Shown here: in pieces, positions 45,395 to 56,372 of the stretch
Numbering within the stretch: the stretch's first letter is position 1
Layout: each line of letters starts with the position of its first letter
Origin: Vesta saturnalis
Lineage: Eukaryota > Arthropoda > Insecta > Coleoptera > Lampyridae
Length of the DNA stretch: 64,000 bases
NCBI GenBank assembly: GCA_036346205.1
Contig: JARFJB010001965.1
Location: forward strand, 4,481,501-4,545,500
Direction of reading: 5' to 3'
Notes under the pieces: generated by a model
The model's database searches: none
What the model was told of the DNA's origin: nothing
The model's input: the letters and a program-made list of their open reading frames with translations, nothing else
Made by a program: the position numbers and the translations under genes

Positions 45395-45605
45395 TATGCC
45401 TACGTGGGAGACCATATTTTCAACCACTATGGTTTCTTTTCGGAGGTCTTTTTCAACCCCTAATTTTTTTACACACCCACGTGTGAGACCGTATTTTCCA
45501 CCCCTATGGTTTCTTTTCGAAGGCCCTTTTCATCCCTAATTATTTTTTGTTATTTACTCGTCCACGTGTAGGACGCATTTTTTCAACCCCTATGGTTTCT
45601 TTTCG
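45395..45605. repeat. Tandem repeat, ~77-86 bp unit, three copies
   Basis: Each unit has CACGTG-like sequence, GAGACC-type residues, then CCTATGGTTTCTTTTCG (45427, 45504, 45590) and CAACCCCTAATT. Unit length changes from 77 to 86 bp. Non-coding. Confidence 0.85.
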
Positions 45606-45689
45606 GGGGTCAACCCTTGATAGAATTTCAATGTTGTATTAAGAGCATTTTTGACACTAATTTTGTACTTGCTCACGTGAGGGGCATGT

Positions 45690-46260
45690 GCAGTCTAGGG
45701 TTTGGTCTTGGATTTGGGGTTGGTCTTGGACCTGGAGTTGATCTTAGGGTTATTTTTGATGGACAGCTTTAACCTTAATTATGGTCCTTTTGTTAGTATT
45801 AAGAGCAGTACCCCTGGGGGTTAGGCAAACGCACACGCATACAATGTTGGAAATTGCATAATTACCCTAATAAGGTATTATTATTAAAATTATCGATCCT
45901 ATTGTTTTAAAATGGTCACATGCTATTGGGTACGTTCGGATGATCTTTTACCTATACGAGAAATTTATTTACAAGTTGTATTTCTAATAAGGAGGTTCTT
46001 GTAAGACACGTGTAGGGTTTAGCAACTTGTTCTCGGGCCTTCGCCCCCTGGCTGGAGATGGTATGGGAACCCTAACCTTATAAGACAGCTTAGTCCATAG
46101 CGTGGCCCCTTGGTGCAACTGTATGCGGGTTCTAACTTAATCTTACAGCTGTAGGCCTTCGCCCCGTCATACAAAATTGTATTCTAATAAGGAGATCCTA
46201 GCCTTGTAAGACAGGACTTGTGTCAGGGTCTGCGCCCTGGCCCCTTTGAGTTAAAATTGA
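45690..46260. repeat. Degenerate short repeats
   Basis: 45693-45752 contains iterations of GGTCTTGGATTTGGGGTT-type sequence. 45990-46250 contains three degenerate blocks with AATAAGGAG, CTTGTAAGAC and GGCCTTCGCCCC or GGTCTGCGCCC. Looks like old satellite-like DNA. Confidence 0.55.
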
Positions 46261-46320
46261 TTTTAGTGCTATCTAGTGGCGTATACACTAATGAACATTT
46301 TCTATAATAGAAGTTGAGAA

Positions 46321-46440
46321 TGCACACCTCTCTCTTGCTCTATCTTGTTTTTCTCTCTCTCCTCTCTCTCTCTCTCTTTCGGCTCTTTCTCACACACACA
46401 CACACACAAACAAATCAATTAATTAATTAATCAATCAATC
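46321..46440. repeat. (CT)n, (CA)n and (AATC)n simple repeats
   Basis: CTCTCTCT runs at 46325-46378, CACACACA at 46391-46406, then AATTAATTAATCAATCAATC. Confidence 0.95.
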
Positions 46441-46444
46441 TCAA

Positions 46445-47130
46445 AGAAATCAGGCTCGATCAAATCAACCAGATCAATCTCAATCAATCAACCGAAATTA
46501 TGTCTTACAGTTTGCGGAAACCAGATTACAGTTCAAAACTGAATGCATTAAAGTTTAATTAAATATGGCGTGAAATAATAAATAATTTCTACCCTAATGC
46601 AACGATGCTTTATGTAGAGGCAGTTAATGTAAATTTAAGTAGTCACTAACTACACGGGAATTATGTACGGGAGCTCCGTCTTGCTGAAATTGTTTTTACT
46701 TAAATAATTCTCAGCCTCCTATGCCCAGTGTGTATTCTTAATATAAAACGTAAATAAGAAAAACTTAAAAAATCAGTTAATTATTAAAATAGCATAGAAG
46801 TGTTATATATTTTTGAAAAGCACAAAAAATTGTCATTTAAAAATGTCATAGCCAACTATGGTTTCCAAAAAAAATACATCTTTATGCCATATCTTTTTAA
46901 ATTAAGGAGGTATTAAAAATGTGAATGCACTAACGGATTCTACTTATAAAAGAGCCTTAAGAATGTGTTTACAGTTTGTCGATACATTTAGAAATAAAAA
47001 AGTTATTCGCCATTTTTACAATTTTGGCTAATTGCGCAATAACGGCCAGAGATATCTTGATTATGACTATTGGATCTTAATTAACACCAAATTCGAGCAC
47101 ACGGACCCCATATTAATTTTTGTCTATCTG
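46445..47130. other. AT-rich interval, nothing recognised
   Basis: 46460-46500 still shows degenerate AATCAATC units. No ORF or terminus beyond that. Confidence 0.4.
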
Positions 47131-47135
47131 TCTAT

Positions 47136-47176
47136 CGATGTTTTCGTATAGGAAGATACCCTATACGAAAACATCG
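47136..47176. repeat. Perfect 17-bp inverted repeat (hairpin)
   Basis: CGATGTTTTCGTATAGG, 7-base loop, CCTATACGAAAACATCG. CCACCCTGTAC lies 10 bp to the right, so it may mark the end of a foldback element. Confidence 0.9.
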
Positions 47177-47786
47177 AAAATGAACCACCCTGTACATATG
47201 TTTATAGTCTTAAGATTTACATTTGCTCCGTGTTGACAATTAATTTATTAAGCGTTTAATATTTAGTTTAAGTTAAGTTGAAAAACAGTTCCATTTAGTG
47301 AACTGAACTTCGCCTTTTGTTGATACTTTTATTTTTTACTTATTGTAAATATCTGTAATTATACCTGCAGTAAAGTCCTATTATTATTATTATTATGATT
47401 AATACGTAACTACCGCTCAATAAGATTTTTATGATCATTGAACGTTTTATACACGTATCTAACATTGTAATAACCGATCTTATAAACATAAATTACTGTA
47501 TAAATGTATTAGAGGATTTTATAGTTTATTTCAGTTCCCTTATTAAAGGTTAGAGATACAATTCGAACTAGAATAAATAGAACTAGTGACCCCACTGGTT
47601 TTGTTAGTTGTCTTGAAATTAAATGAAACTAACCACACTTTTTTTTCTTTTTGTTTTCTTTTTTTGTTCTAAAGTAATAATAAACTTGAATGTGCTATAA
47701 ACTGTGAGTTAAACGTGATATATACTTGTGCCTCACACTATTGAAATGTATTGAAAAATGTTTGCAGTTTACGCGAATGGACTATG

Positions 47787-47790
<4 letters not shown>

Positions 47791-47838
<48 letters not shown>
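47791..47838. repeat. (TA)n microsatellite
   Basis: About 24 TA units. Confidence 0.97.
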
Positions 47839-47842
<4 letters not shown>

Positions 47843-48028
47843 GTTAGTTTTATTTCAATTAATATAACAAAAAGTTACAGAAACGATGTGTAATGAATAA
47901 CATTAATAACTAATGCACCAAACGTAGGTAGATTTGTTTAATTCCATTGTTTTTCAAACAACTAGTCATAAGCTAAATCATATTGAAAAATCTGGAACAC
48001 TGGAACTGTGGCAGGATCTGTAACAAAC

Positions 48029-48182
48029 AAAATACACCCACGTACCACACAAAATTAAAAAACACCGAACACGTTTCGATAGCTACGCTATCATCGTCAG
48101 TGGTCGACCGCTTATGATGATAGCATAGCCATCGATACGCGTTCGGTGTTTTTTAATTTTGTGTGGTACGTGGGTGTATTTT
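48029..48182. mobile_element. Foldback of Penelope-like terminal sequence with hammerhead-like motif
   Basis: The arms are inverted copies: AATACACCCACGTACCACAC plus AAAATTAAAAAACACCGAAC on the left, GTTCGGTGTTTTTTAATTTT plus GTGTGGTACGTGGGTGTATT on the right. About 70-bp arms. The arm interior carries a hammerhead-like core on the minus strand (48073-48100); the other arm has a mutated version (TGATGATAGCATAGCCATCG). Confidence 0.82.
48073..48100 (-). ncRNA. Hammerhead-ribozyme-like motif 1
   Basis: The minus strand reads CTGACGA, T, GATAGC, GTA, GCTATC, GAAAC: the conserved CUGANGA and GAAA elements separated by a perfect 6-bp stem. Penelope-like elements are known to carry hammerhead motifs. 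One unpaired base between CUGANGA and the stem departs from the strict consensus, so activity is unproven. Confidence 0.5.
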
Positions 48183-49308
48183 CTAAATCATATTGTTCAA
48201 TATCTTGTTTAAGATTCTACTATATAGCATAAAGATTAATGTAATAATTTTTTAGATTAAATCATATCCAAACTTATTATCTAATTATTTACTAAATAAA
48301 GGTGTCCTTAACTGCAATAGAAAGCACATAATGTATTATCAAATATACTGTTTCATCTGAAATTTACATAGTTTAAAACAAGTCTTATAATATGCTTCAT
48401 AAGTTTCTGTGTTATATTTTTAACACAATTGACAAATTGTACAAACCTTTATTAATTCAATATCATTAAACCACTAAACGTAGAGTCATGTAATCTCATG
48501 CACCATCGTTTGGTACTTTAGATGTCATTTCAATATATCCTTCACACTTCTAAAATTACAATTTACTGGAGAGTAACAATATGTCTGACATAGTGTTTAA
48601 CAGTTTCTTCAAAAACCAATACCAATATATATTAACCTAAATTCACATTTTTTAACACCTAAACAATGAGGTGGATATTGGATTAATACAAGTCGGCATG
48701 AATCTCCAATTAGGTGCTCTTACTATAACCAATAAATATATTATAAATGCACTTAATACTTCAAAACCACATCGAAAAAGAGTATCCATATTACAAAATG
48801 TTAATCATCGCCATATGACTATAATAATTTGTAAAAATTGTTTGACATTGACCTTGACAAAAAAAAAATCCATGGCAACTTTAGAGAAAAATCTTAATAA
48901 CTTTATAATCGTTAATTTTAGACAAGTGCATTACTCATAGTTTTTGATAGAAAATGAAAAGTTATTTCACATAAATAAAAATGATACAGGGTGGTCCATT
49001 TAAGTTAAGTGGGTTTTTGAAATAATAATCCTAAACACCCTAAACTAAATATCGAAATCCTACACAGCAAATTCAAGGTCGGAATAAATCGATATAAATT
49101 TGTGTTACTCAAAGTAAGAGGTTTCCGTGTTTTTAGTTCTTGTTTAAATTTTTCTTAAAATTACAATTTTCTCAAAATTGGTAAGCGATAGGTATACGGA
49201 ACGTTGAATAAAGTTGACTTAATTTTCAACGTGTAATATAAAAATGATATAAAATACAGGGCGTTGTATTTAAAAAAAATAGCCTTCATCAATTTACATA
49301 TGTGTGTA

Positions 49309-49312
<4 letters not shown>
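48183..49312. other. AT-rich interval with two element termini
   Basis: TACAGGGTGGTCCATTT at 48985 and TACAGGGCGTTG at 49256 look like Tc1/mariner-type termini. The 89-residue frame 48671-48940 shows no family resemblance. Confidence 0.4.

Positions 49313-49382
<70 letters not shown>
49313..49382. repeat. (TA)n microsatellite
   Basis: About 35 TA units directly abutting the left TIR of the following element. Confidence 0.97.
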
Positions 49383-49383
<1 letters not shown>

Positions 49384-49385
<2 letters not shown>

Positions 49386-51069
49386 CGTGATCCAGATTGA
49401 TTGTAGGGTTTGTAACTCCGCTATGGTCATATTGTTATGAAAAATGTATTCTATTACTGGAAAGCGTAAGTTGTTTATCAAAGCTTTCATACGCTGGGCT
49501 CATAACCGTGCGTAAATGCGTATGTATAAACTGTCAAAATTTGCTTCCTTCTGTTCTTGTCTTTTTATTGTTCCTGTAATTCACGTAAAATTTGTCCTTT
49601 TCAAGACAAAAACTGCACATACTTGATTGATTTATCTGGTAAATAAATAAATACAGAGCTCTGCTTAGAATAAAAATAAAATGCAAATAATTTTTAGGTT
49701 ATAATTGTTAGTGTCATGTTTTCGGATGAACACAATAAGTTTATCTTGGAGGCTTATTTTCGGCCTTGGCAACGAGATGACGATGGTGCCTGGAAGTTTC
49801 TTGCTTCGAGGGATTCCAACAACGGTTCGCCAACATTGACGTTACCTACGAAACATTTACACGGCATGTTCATCGAATTGTTCAACGTTTTCGTGACATC
49901 GGCTCCGTATCCAAAGGTAATTCTGGCAGAATACCTGAACTTGACGATGAAGGCTTAGAAGATATTCGGGGGCGGTTGAAAGCTAGTCCCACTAAATCTT
50001 TAACACGATTGTCTGATCAAAGTGGTAATTGAGTAAAATTTGTTTTTATCACTAAATGTTTATTATTTATTAATTGTAATTGTAGGGGTTTCGTGTGAGA
50101 CAAGACCCGTACAAAATGTCTGTATTACAAGAATTGCTGCCAACTGATTGTGAAAAGCGTCGAACGTACTGTACCTGGTTTAACGAAAATCTCAATAACA
50201 ATGATGTTTTGGATTTTCCAGTGACAAGGCATGGTTTCACCTAAGCGGCTATATAAATTCCCAAAATAACCGAACCTGGTCAACTAAAAATCCAGTTAAA
50301 ACTGGAGTTTGGATTGCCATGTCGAGAAGGCGAACAATTGGACCAATTTTTTAAATGAAAATATAAATGCCGAAAACTATCGACAATTAATTCTAAGACC
50401 TTTTATTGAACAACTGCACAACGACGAGCTTCAAAATGGGTATTTCCAGCAAGATTCCGCAACAGCCCACACGGCCTGTACAACGTTGGCATATTTATCA
50501 CAATTTTTCGGTGGTAGAACAATAAGCAAAAATCGATGGGCACCACGATTTCCCTGCTTGACTCCGCTCGACTGCTTTCTCTTTGGTCATCTTAAAAATG
50601 TAGTGGATGCAAATCGTTTGCATACGGTTGACGAGTTACAGAATGCCATAGTGAAAGCCGTTAATGAATAACCCCACAACAGTTAGCAGCGGTGTTCGAG
50701 AATATTAAACGTAGAGTAAATTTATGCTTAGAAAATAATGGACAACATTTTCAGCATAAGTTTTCGGAAACTGTAATCTGTCTTCGTCAGCAGTCATATT
50801 AAAAGTATAAACACATTCCATTTTCTTATTGGCATTTTTAATAATAACATTAAGATGGAGGTGGTTCAACAATCAAGAAATACAGACTATTAATGTCATT
50901 TAAAATTTTGCTGTATTTATTGTTGATATAGCATTAACTTTTGAATTTCCCGCCCAATTAGTAATACCCGTATGTACACTACTGGAAATAGTTGGGGTTA
51001 CTAAATGAGATAAGTTGAGAATAGCTTTGTTGAAGTAAGCGGACCACTTCAATGAATCTGGATCACCCT
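49384..51069 (+). mobile_element. Tc3/mariner-like element flanked by (TA)n
   Basis: The left end AGCGTGATCCAGATTGATTG (49384-49403) and right end CAATGAATCTGGATCACCCT (51050-51069) match as 20-bp TIRs with two differences. (TA)n tracts adjoin both ends. A transposase pseudogene lies inside on the plus strand. Confidence 0.88.
49716..50790 (+). pseudogene. Tc3-like DDE transposase
   Basis: Start MFSDEHNKFILEAYFRPWQR (49716), like the MYTDEHNRFILEAYFRNGER start of this arthropod family. Helix-turn-helix follows in shifted frames (RHVHRIVQRFRDIGSVSKG-like, 49865-49920). Then YKMSVLQELLPTDCEKRRTY region (50115) and WTNFLNENINAENYRQLILR, QNGYFQQDSATAHTACTTLA (50435; second Asp), GRTISKNRWAPRF, LTPLDCFLFGHLKNVVDANR (50560; third Asp kept, but the usual P-D-L-T-P reads P-C-L-T-P), LHTVDELQNAIVKAVNE. 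The end LCLENNGQHFQHKF-like follows a shift. The first Asp (SDEAWFHLSG in the family) is in the garbled region near 50215-50250, where FHLSGY is still legible. Confidence 0.88.
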
Positions 51070-51070
51070 A

Positions 51071-51079
<9 letters not shown>

Positions 51080-51118
<39 letters not shown>
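51080..51118. repeat. (TA)n microsatellite between two transposons
   Basis: About 19 TA units between the right TIR of the Tc3/mariner-like element and the left TIR of Tigger element 2. Confidence 0.97.
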
Positions 51119-51120
<2 letters not shown>

Positions 51121-53020
51121 CAGTAATGTATGGATAATCCGAACAGAAAATTGGCAGAACCCGTTCGGTTTACCAAAACTTTCGGATTATAGAATTCATA
51201 ATAAATGATATGCATAATCCGAACACGTTCGGTTTATAAATAACTTCTTTACCGTACAAATCGATTCCTACCACAAACAATATACATAATCAATGCAAAT
51301 ATTTAAGTAACAACAAAAATAATTAAGATTTTTTTAAGAGTTCAATTAGCTACATACTTCATGGAGCAGATTTCTTGATACTTAGATCGACAGCCTTCTG
51401 TCGAATTCTTCTGAGAAGAATCACTTCATGCAGTGGCAATTCATTGTCTTCCGCCCAAGGTAGACATAAATTAAATCAAATGACCGATTTTGTCCCGTGA
51501 CATTCGTAGTGATCGCATCATCTTCTAAGATCTCTATATCCAAATTTTCTTCATCATCACCTCTTGCCCATTTTTCAACTTCTGTTTTATCTATCGGATC
51601 ATCAGCACGATTCACCATGTTCACTAAATCCACTAGATCAGGTCTTCGATCAGGCCCTTCTCCTCTTAATTCACTAAAAGGTATCAAATTTTCTTAATCT
51701 CATTCATCCATGTTCTTGGCGGAAAGAAGTTGACACCATGACTTTTTCACCAATTTTTCAGGCACTTGCTTCCAAGATTCGGCTAACACAAACACAGCAT
51801 CTTTCAGCGACAAATTCTTCAAACATCGCGCAATGTTTTCATCCTCTTGTAAAAGCATCTCTTGCAGCAATCTTTTCCAATATGTAACTTACGTTTTGGA
51901 TCACATTGTAGTCCATCGACTGAATTACAGCGGTACAATTGAGTGGTAGAAACATTACTTGAATATTACCATCATGGCTGGCTTGTTCTTGGTCTGGTCT
52001 GTGAGCTGAAGCATTATCCAATACCAAAAGGGTTTTCTCCTCAAAATTGCAGTTTCGAAGATGCTTTTTTACGCTTGGTACGAATTCATTGTGGAAAACA
52101 CGCACATTTTTGGTTTCGGTAATAGACAGGTAGCTGAATGTTTTTGAATGGTCTTGGATTTTTTGATTTGCCGATCACAAGCAACAGCCACTTGCATTTG
52201 CACAAGGCAAAAATGTAATTCGATCTTTACTGATTTTGCGACCCGGTGCACCATTTTCATCTGCGTATAAGAACGTCTTTTCAGGAAGGCAGCGCCAGTA
52301 TAAACCAAATTCATCCGAGTTGTAGATTTGCTCTAGAGAGCGACCGAGTTGTTCAATTGTTTGTTTCAGTTCATTATGAAAAGGTTCCACGGCATTTTCA
52401 TCACTCGACAGCTTCTCGCCGGTAATGTTCAACAAGCGGATTCCAAATCTGGGATTAAAGCCTTGAAACCATCCCCTACTAGCTTCGAAGTTGACTCCTT
52501 CGCCATAATTCATTTCTGTGAAAAATTGGTGAGCCTTCTCGAGTATGAATGATTCGGAAATTGGTGCATGTCGTGCTCTCTGTTGTAAAAACTATGTATA
52601 TACCCGGCCCTTTTTCAGTATGCGACACATAACGAAGAATTTTGTTCTTCTTTTTCTTGATATCGAATATTGTTGACTTCCCGACATTAAAGTGTGCTGC
52701 CAGGGACGCGAATGAACATCCATACTCCAGCTGACGTAAAATATCAGCCTTTTTTTCTAGGGTTAATGTGACATGCTTCCGTTTAGAGCCACTATTTATT
52801 AAATATGCACATACATGCAGCGTACAACTCAACTCACAAAACAACTAAGCAACGTGGCGAAGTAAAACAAACTAACTTGCAGAGACCTTTATAGAAAAAC
52901 GTTGCAGCATCTTTTTGGTAGAAGCGAAGCGCGCACATAGTTCGGATTGCAGAATTTAGGTTGTTCAGATTATGCATATCATTTTACATAATGGGGGTGT
53001 TGACTATCTATACATTACTA
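51121..53020 (-). mobile_element. pogo/Tigger element 2
   Basis: The left end CAGTAATGTATGGATAATCC (51121) and right end TGACTATCTATACATTACTA (53001-53020) are inverted repeats. A second inner pair is AATGATATGCATAATCCGAA (51206) and CAGATTATGCATATCATTTT (~52966). The gene is on the minus strand. Length 1.9 kb is normal. Confidence 0.87.
51421..52795 (-). pseudogene. Tigger DDE_1 transposase (jerky-like)
   Basis: N-terminal psq-type helix-turn-helix: SKRKHVTLTLEKKADILRQL, GCSFASLAAHFNVGKSTIFD (52785-52660). The second DNA-binding domain ends VNFEASRGWFQGFNPRFGIR (52495). Catalytic core: QIYNSDEFGLYWRCLPEKTF (52320; first Asp), GAPGRKISKDRITFLPCANA, then after a shift EKTLLVLDNASAHRPDQEQA (52030; second Asp), NCTAVIQSMDYNVIQNV (51920; third Asp, family PMDQ reads SMDY). 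C-terminal region ENIARCLKNLSLKDAVFVLA (51840) then two stops and LIPFSELRGEG; acidic end DDEENLDIEILEDDA. About three shifts and a few stops. Confidence 0.9.
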
Positions 53021-53094
53021 TATAATGTGAGATATTTTGGGCAAAGAGGCACTAGGATAAAGTAATCACAACACTAACGTTTTATTCAAATATA

Positions 53095-53121
53095 TTTCAA
53101 CAGAAACTCTGTCGTCATCAG
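53095..53121 (-). ncRNA. Hammerhead-ribozyme-like motif 2 (Penelope)
   Basis: The minus strand reads CTGATGA, C, GACAGA, GTT, TCTGTT, GAAAT: conserved core elements with a 6-bp stem that contains one G-U pair. Same one-base offset as motifs 1 and 3. It lies about 670 bp downstream of the Penelope endonuclease. Confidence 0.5.
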
Positions 53122-53273
53122 TGAAACGTTGTTTAAAGTGATCCTGGTAGTTATATAATTCAAAGTAATATAACAGATGGTTTTGGGAAATAATAGATGT
53201 TTTTATATAATATAAATGTAAGTATTTAATAATTTGAAAATTGGAAATTTGATTAGTCAGAATTGATATAAAG

Positions 53274-53278
<5 letters not shown>

Positions 53279-53319
<41 letters not shown>
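53279..53319. repeat. (TA)n microsatellite
   Basis: About 20 TA units within the Penelope 3' region. Confidence 0.97.
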
Positions 53320-53321
<2 letters not shown>

Positions 53322-53789
53322 GCGATTCGCTAGGTTTCACACACGCGAAAGCAATATTGATCGAAAGCTACAGAAATAAATATTTCATTTGAACGAAATT
53401 CATTGATAATGATACAAACTGTATGTAAATTTATGACAAATCAGAACACCCTCTAACGGACGAAGGCTAACAGTGAAAAATGTTATAATCAAACAACAAA
53501 TTTAATAAAATTTAATCAAATTATGATGTAAGAGTAAAGTGGTGAAAAACTTTAATTTGAAATTGATAACATCATTCACAAATAGAAACTTGACATACCA
53601 ATTAAATATTTAGTCAAATTCAACAAAGAAATAGTTTAATATGATTTTTAATTTATCTACATATGTTAAATTATTATAGTGCTCTGGTAACATAACATAC
53701 CTAATTGGTCAAGCATTTACTTCAAGGTCTAGGAAAAACAGCAAAAAAACCTAGACATACCAAAAACTAAAATTAATACGTACCATTGT

Positions 53790-54600
53790 GCTTTTTTTTA
53801 AATACAAAATTTAAACGGCGAGTTTCTTCTTGCTTATTGAAGTTATTAGGATGTTTATGTATGTCAAAAGCTTCACATTGCAAACGAACATAATAATGAG
53901 TTTGTCTTGATAATATTTTCATACTATCAAATTGAATTTCATGATTTAAACTATTTATTGTTTATGTCTTGTATCAAACCTACGTTTTGTGGTTCCAATG
54001 TATACTTTCTCACAAAAACAAGATAACTTAAAACTCCGGAATATGAAAATGGATTTGAAACGTCTTTAGATGACCTTAAATGTGCTTTAATCTTTCTTAT
54101 AGGTTTAAAAACAGTCCTAATGACATGATTAATTAGAATTTTTTCAATTCTATATAAAACATTAGTTATAAAAGGAAGAAGGGCAGTACCAATATTAAGC
54201 ACCAGTTTTTCTTTATGGTTATGTCTAGCAGGTGTAATAACATTATTATAATACAAATATTTTGTTAATTATTTATATTCGTCTTTCAAAAATTTAGGAA
54301 CACAAATTCGTTTAGTTCGATTCATTAAAGATTTAATTATACTAATTTTTTGTCGTGGATGGTGTTTTGATAATTTATGAAGGTATCTATTGGTATGTGC
54401 CGGCATTCGGTGAATCTTAAAAGATTATTAATTTTAGATATTAGTATGTCTAGAAAAGGTAAACTTCTATTAGTTTTCTTTTCCATGGTAACTGGATCCT
54501 AGGCTGTATACCATTAATAAAAATTCATGTAGTGCTTTTTCTCCATGTCATCTAATACGTTTATACCAAACCAGAGGTTTTTTAAGTGTATTTTGTAAAG
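53790..54600 (-). pseudogene. Penelope reverse transcriptase C-terminus and GIY-YIG endonuclease
   Basis: Penelope elements use a telomerase-related RT plus a GIY-YIG nuclease. From 54600: WFGINVLDDMEKKH, where LDD corresponds to the catalytic YVDD; TMEKKTNRSLPFLDILISK (54480); RMPAHTNRYLHKLSKHHPRQ, ISIIKSLMNRTKRICVPKFL; IGTALLPFITNVLYRIEKIL, NHVIRTVFKPIRKIKAHLRS; then the nuclease, PFSYSGV followed in another frame by KLSCFCEKVYIGTTKRRFDT (GVY...YIG motif; 54040-53985). The C-terminal stretch reads IQFDSMKILSRQTHYYVRLQ, CEAFDIHKHPNNFNKQEETR. Shifts and stops show it is inactive. The RT fingers and palm upstream of 54600 are missing. Confidence 0.88.
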
Positions 54601-54620
54601 TTAATGTTTAAAATTTTTGC

Positions 54621-55652
54621 ATGTAAAAATTAGCTGCAACAGAACTAAAAGGGCTGTTAATAGAATAGAATTTATTACTCCACTGAAAAAAAAACGTAAA
54701 ATGGTGCTGAAACAGAATTTTCATATACTTTGGAAAAAAAGTGAAACAAATCAAAACTGACCAACATACCACAACCTCAAATTTTAAAATTATGTATTGT
54801 TTCAATGAAGTCTGCAGAATTTGTATGTAACGAATTTTGACAGAAATATGGAGAGTGCACTTATTTTACAATCGCAGCAAATTTATAAACGATAAGTATG
54901 AATAAAATTTAAAAGGTATGCTGCCAAAATTAATTAAGATGCAAATCATTAAAGTAATGGAAAGTCTCACATATCAAAATGACATTTTAAAATGATGGTA
55001 TTATGATGATAATTTTTTCTCATTTCAGCACAATTTAATTTACAGACTCGGAATACTTAAAAAACAATAATTTTTGAAAAAGTCCATAAATTATAATTAA
55101 TAGATTAAAAGAAATTCTAATAATTTCAAGTATTCATGTAGATTAATCAACGAACGGTTTCTTTATAACATATCATTATTAACAGTTTTCGAAAATATTA
55201 GTAAAGTATAACAAAATTTTTAATAAATTAAATATTACACTATCCTCAAATTCATATTCTAAACACCCTCTTCAAAAAGCAAAGACCAACATACCGTAAT
55301 CAAAAACGAATTTAATAAAACCTTTGAAAATACTATTAAAAATTTTTAGTTCAGTGGATTTAATCTAATACTTACGTTAAACTTGAATGTAACTTTTCGA
55401 AAAACAAAAAATAAAATCCACCCTGTACAATCACCAATACCACCAAAAAGCACTGGCGTCTAGATATTTAGATGTGTTAAATTTGAATTCAATCCCTCTG
55501 ATTCCTTACTCCGAAATTACACCACTACCAAAAATCCCTGAAATCTAGAAATTTAGGTGCTAAATACTTGTGTTAATTTAATGAAATCGCTTTTCAACTT
55601 AGTGAGTCATTGCGGTCAAAAGAAAATCACATGCAACCCAGCCCCCTCGCGG
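54621..55652. other. AT-rich interval, nothing recognised
   Basis: No ORF of note. CCACCCTGTACAATC at 55418 is a terminus-like motif. Confidence 0.45.
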
Positions 55653-55735
55653 TCCTCTAGCAACGTATATGTCGTGGGTTCAAATCTCACTCCAGGTAAT
55701 CTTTTTCTTTATGTATTTAAAAAAACATTTTAATT
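55653..55735 (+). repeat. tRNA-like SINE fragment, diverged
   Basis: CTCTAGCAACGTATATGTCG, then TGGGTTCAAATCTCACTCCA, GGTAATCTTTTTCTTTATGT: the same layout as the foldback SINE family from the anticodon loop onward, including the T5 run and the TTTATGTATTT segment. No inverted arm or target duplication recognised. Confidence 0.7.
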
Positions 55736-56202
55736 ACATAATTATTATTATCGTTATTGGGTCCTAATCACATTTTTTCAATATGGGACTAGCGTATGAG
55801 TTCTTACATTATATTATAAGTTTGGTTCTTCCTTAAAATGTTTTTAATGACATGGAATTTTCCTGGGTTATACAATAAGTATAAGTCATTGGCATTTCTT
55901 AAGATATAAAAAATTATTATTTTTAGAAATAAATAATTAAGAATATATTTGTCGGCACAAATTGATTTGCGTTTACATGGTATCAATAAAAAAAACTGAA
56001 AATAATTAGGTTTTTAATTTTTATAGAAAAATCTGTCAATGCGTAAACTATTTCATTTCAAGAGAAAAATTTTTACCAATAAGCAAGAACTTACACACAG
56101 ATTTTAAAACATTTTCATCTGTTGTGATAAAAATCAATCAACTTATAAGTTCTTTAATTTTCATCAAAATCGGCCCAATTTTCAGGCACGTGTACACAAA
56201 AA

Positions 56203-56372
56203 TTCATTTATTTATTTATTTTGCAAGCTTTCAGATCAAAGTGAGAAATATTGACAAGGATAATGGATATGAACTGATTTAATTTCAAGTCTCTAATCTA
56301 GTTACCTATACCTTATCAATATTTGTCACTTTGATATTACGCCTTGCAAAATAAATAAATAAGTAATTTTTC
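56203..56372. mobile_element. Foldback MITE, 170 bp
   Basis: The left arm TTTATTTATTTATTTTGCAA, GATCAAAGTGAGAAATATTG and the right arm CAATATTTGTCACTTTGATA, TTGCAAAATAAATAAATAAG pair over about 65 bp. Non-coding centre. Confidence 0.85.

Larger units (their letters stand above)
53060..54620 (-). mobile_element. Penelope-like element, 5'-truncated
   Basis: Minus strand: reverse-transcriptase C-terminus and GIY-YIG endonuclease (54600-53790), an AT-rich stretch with a (TA)n tract, then a hammerhead-like motif near the downstream end (53095-53121). This order of coding region and hammerhead-bearing terminal sequence matches Penelope-like elements. Confidence 0.8.

Noticed and set aside
49161..49490. 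109-residue ORF with an Ile-Tyr repeat (minus)
   Set aside because: Runs through a (TA)n tract; no domain.
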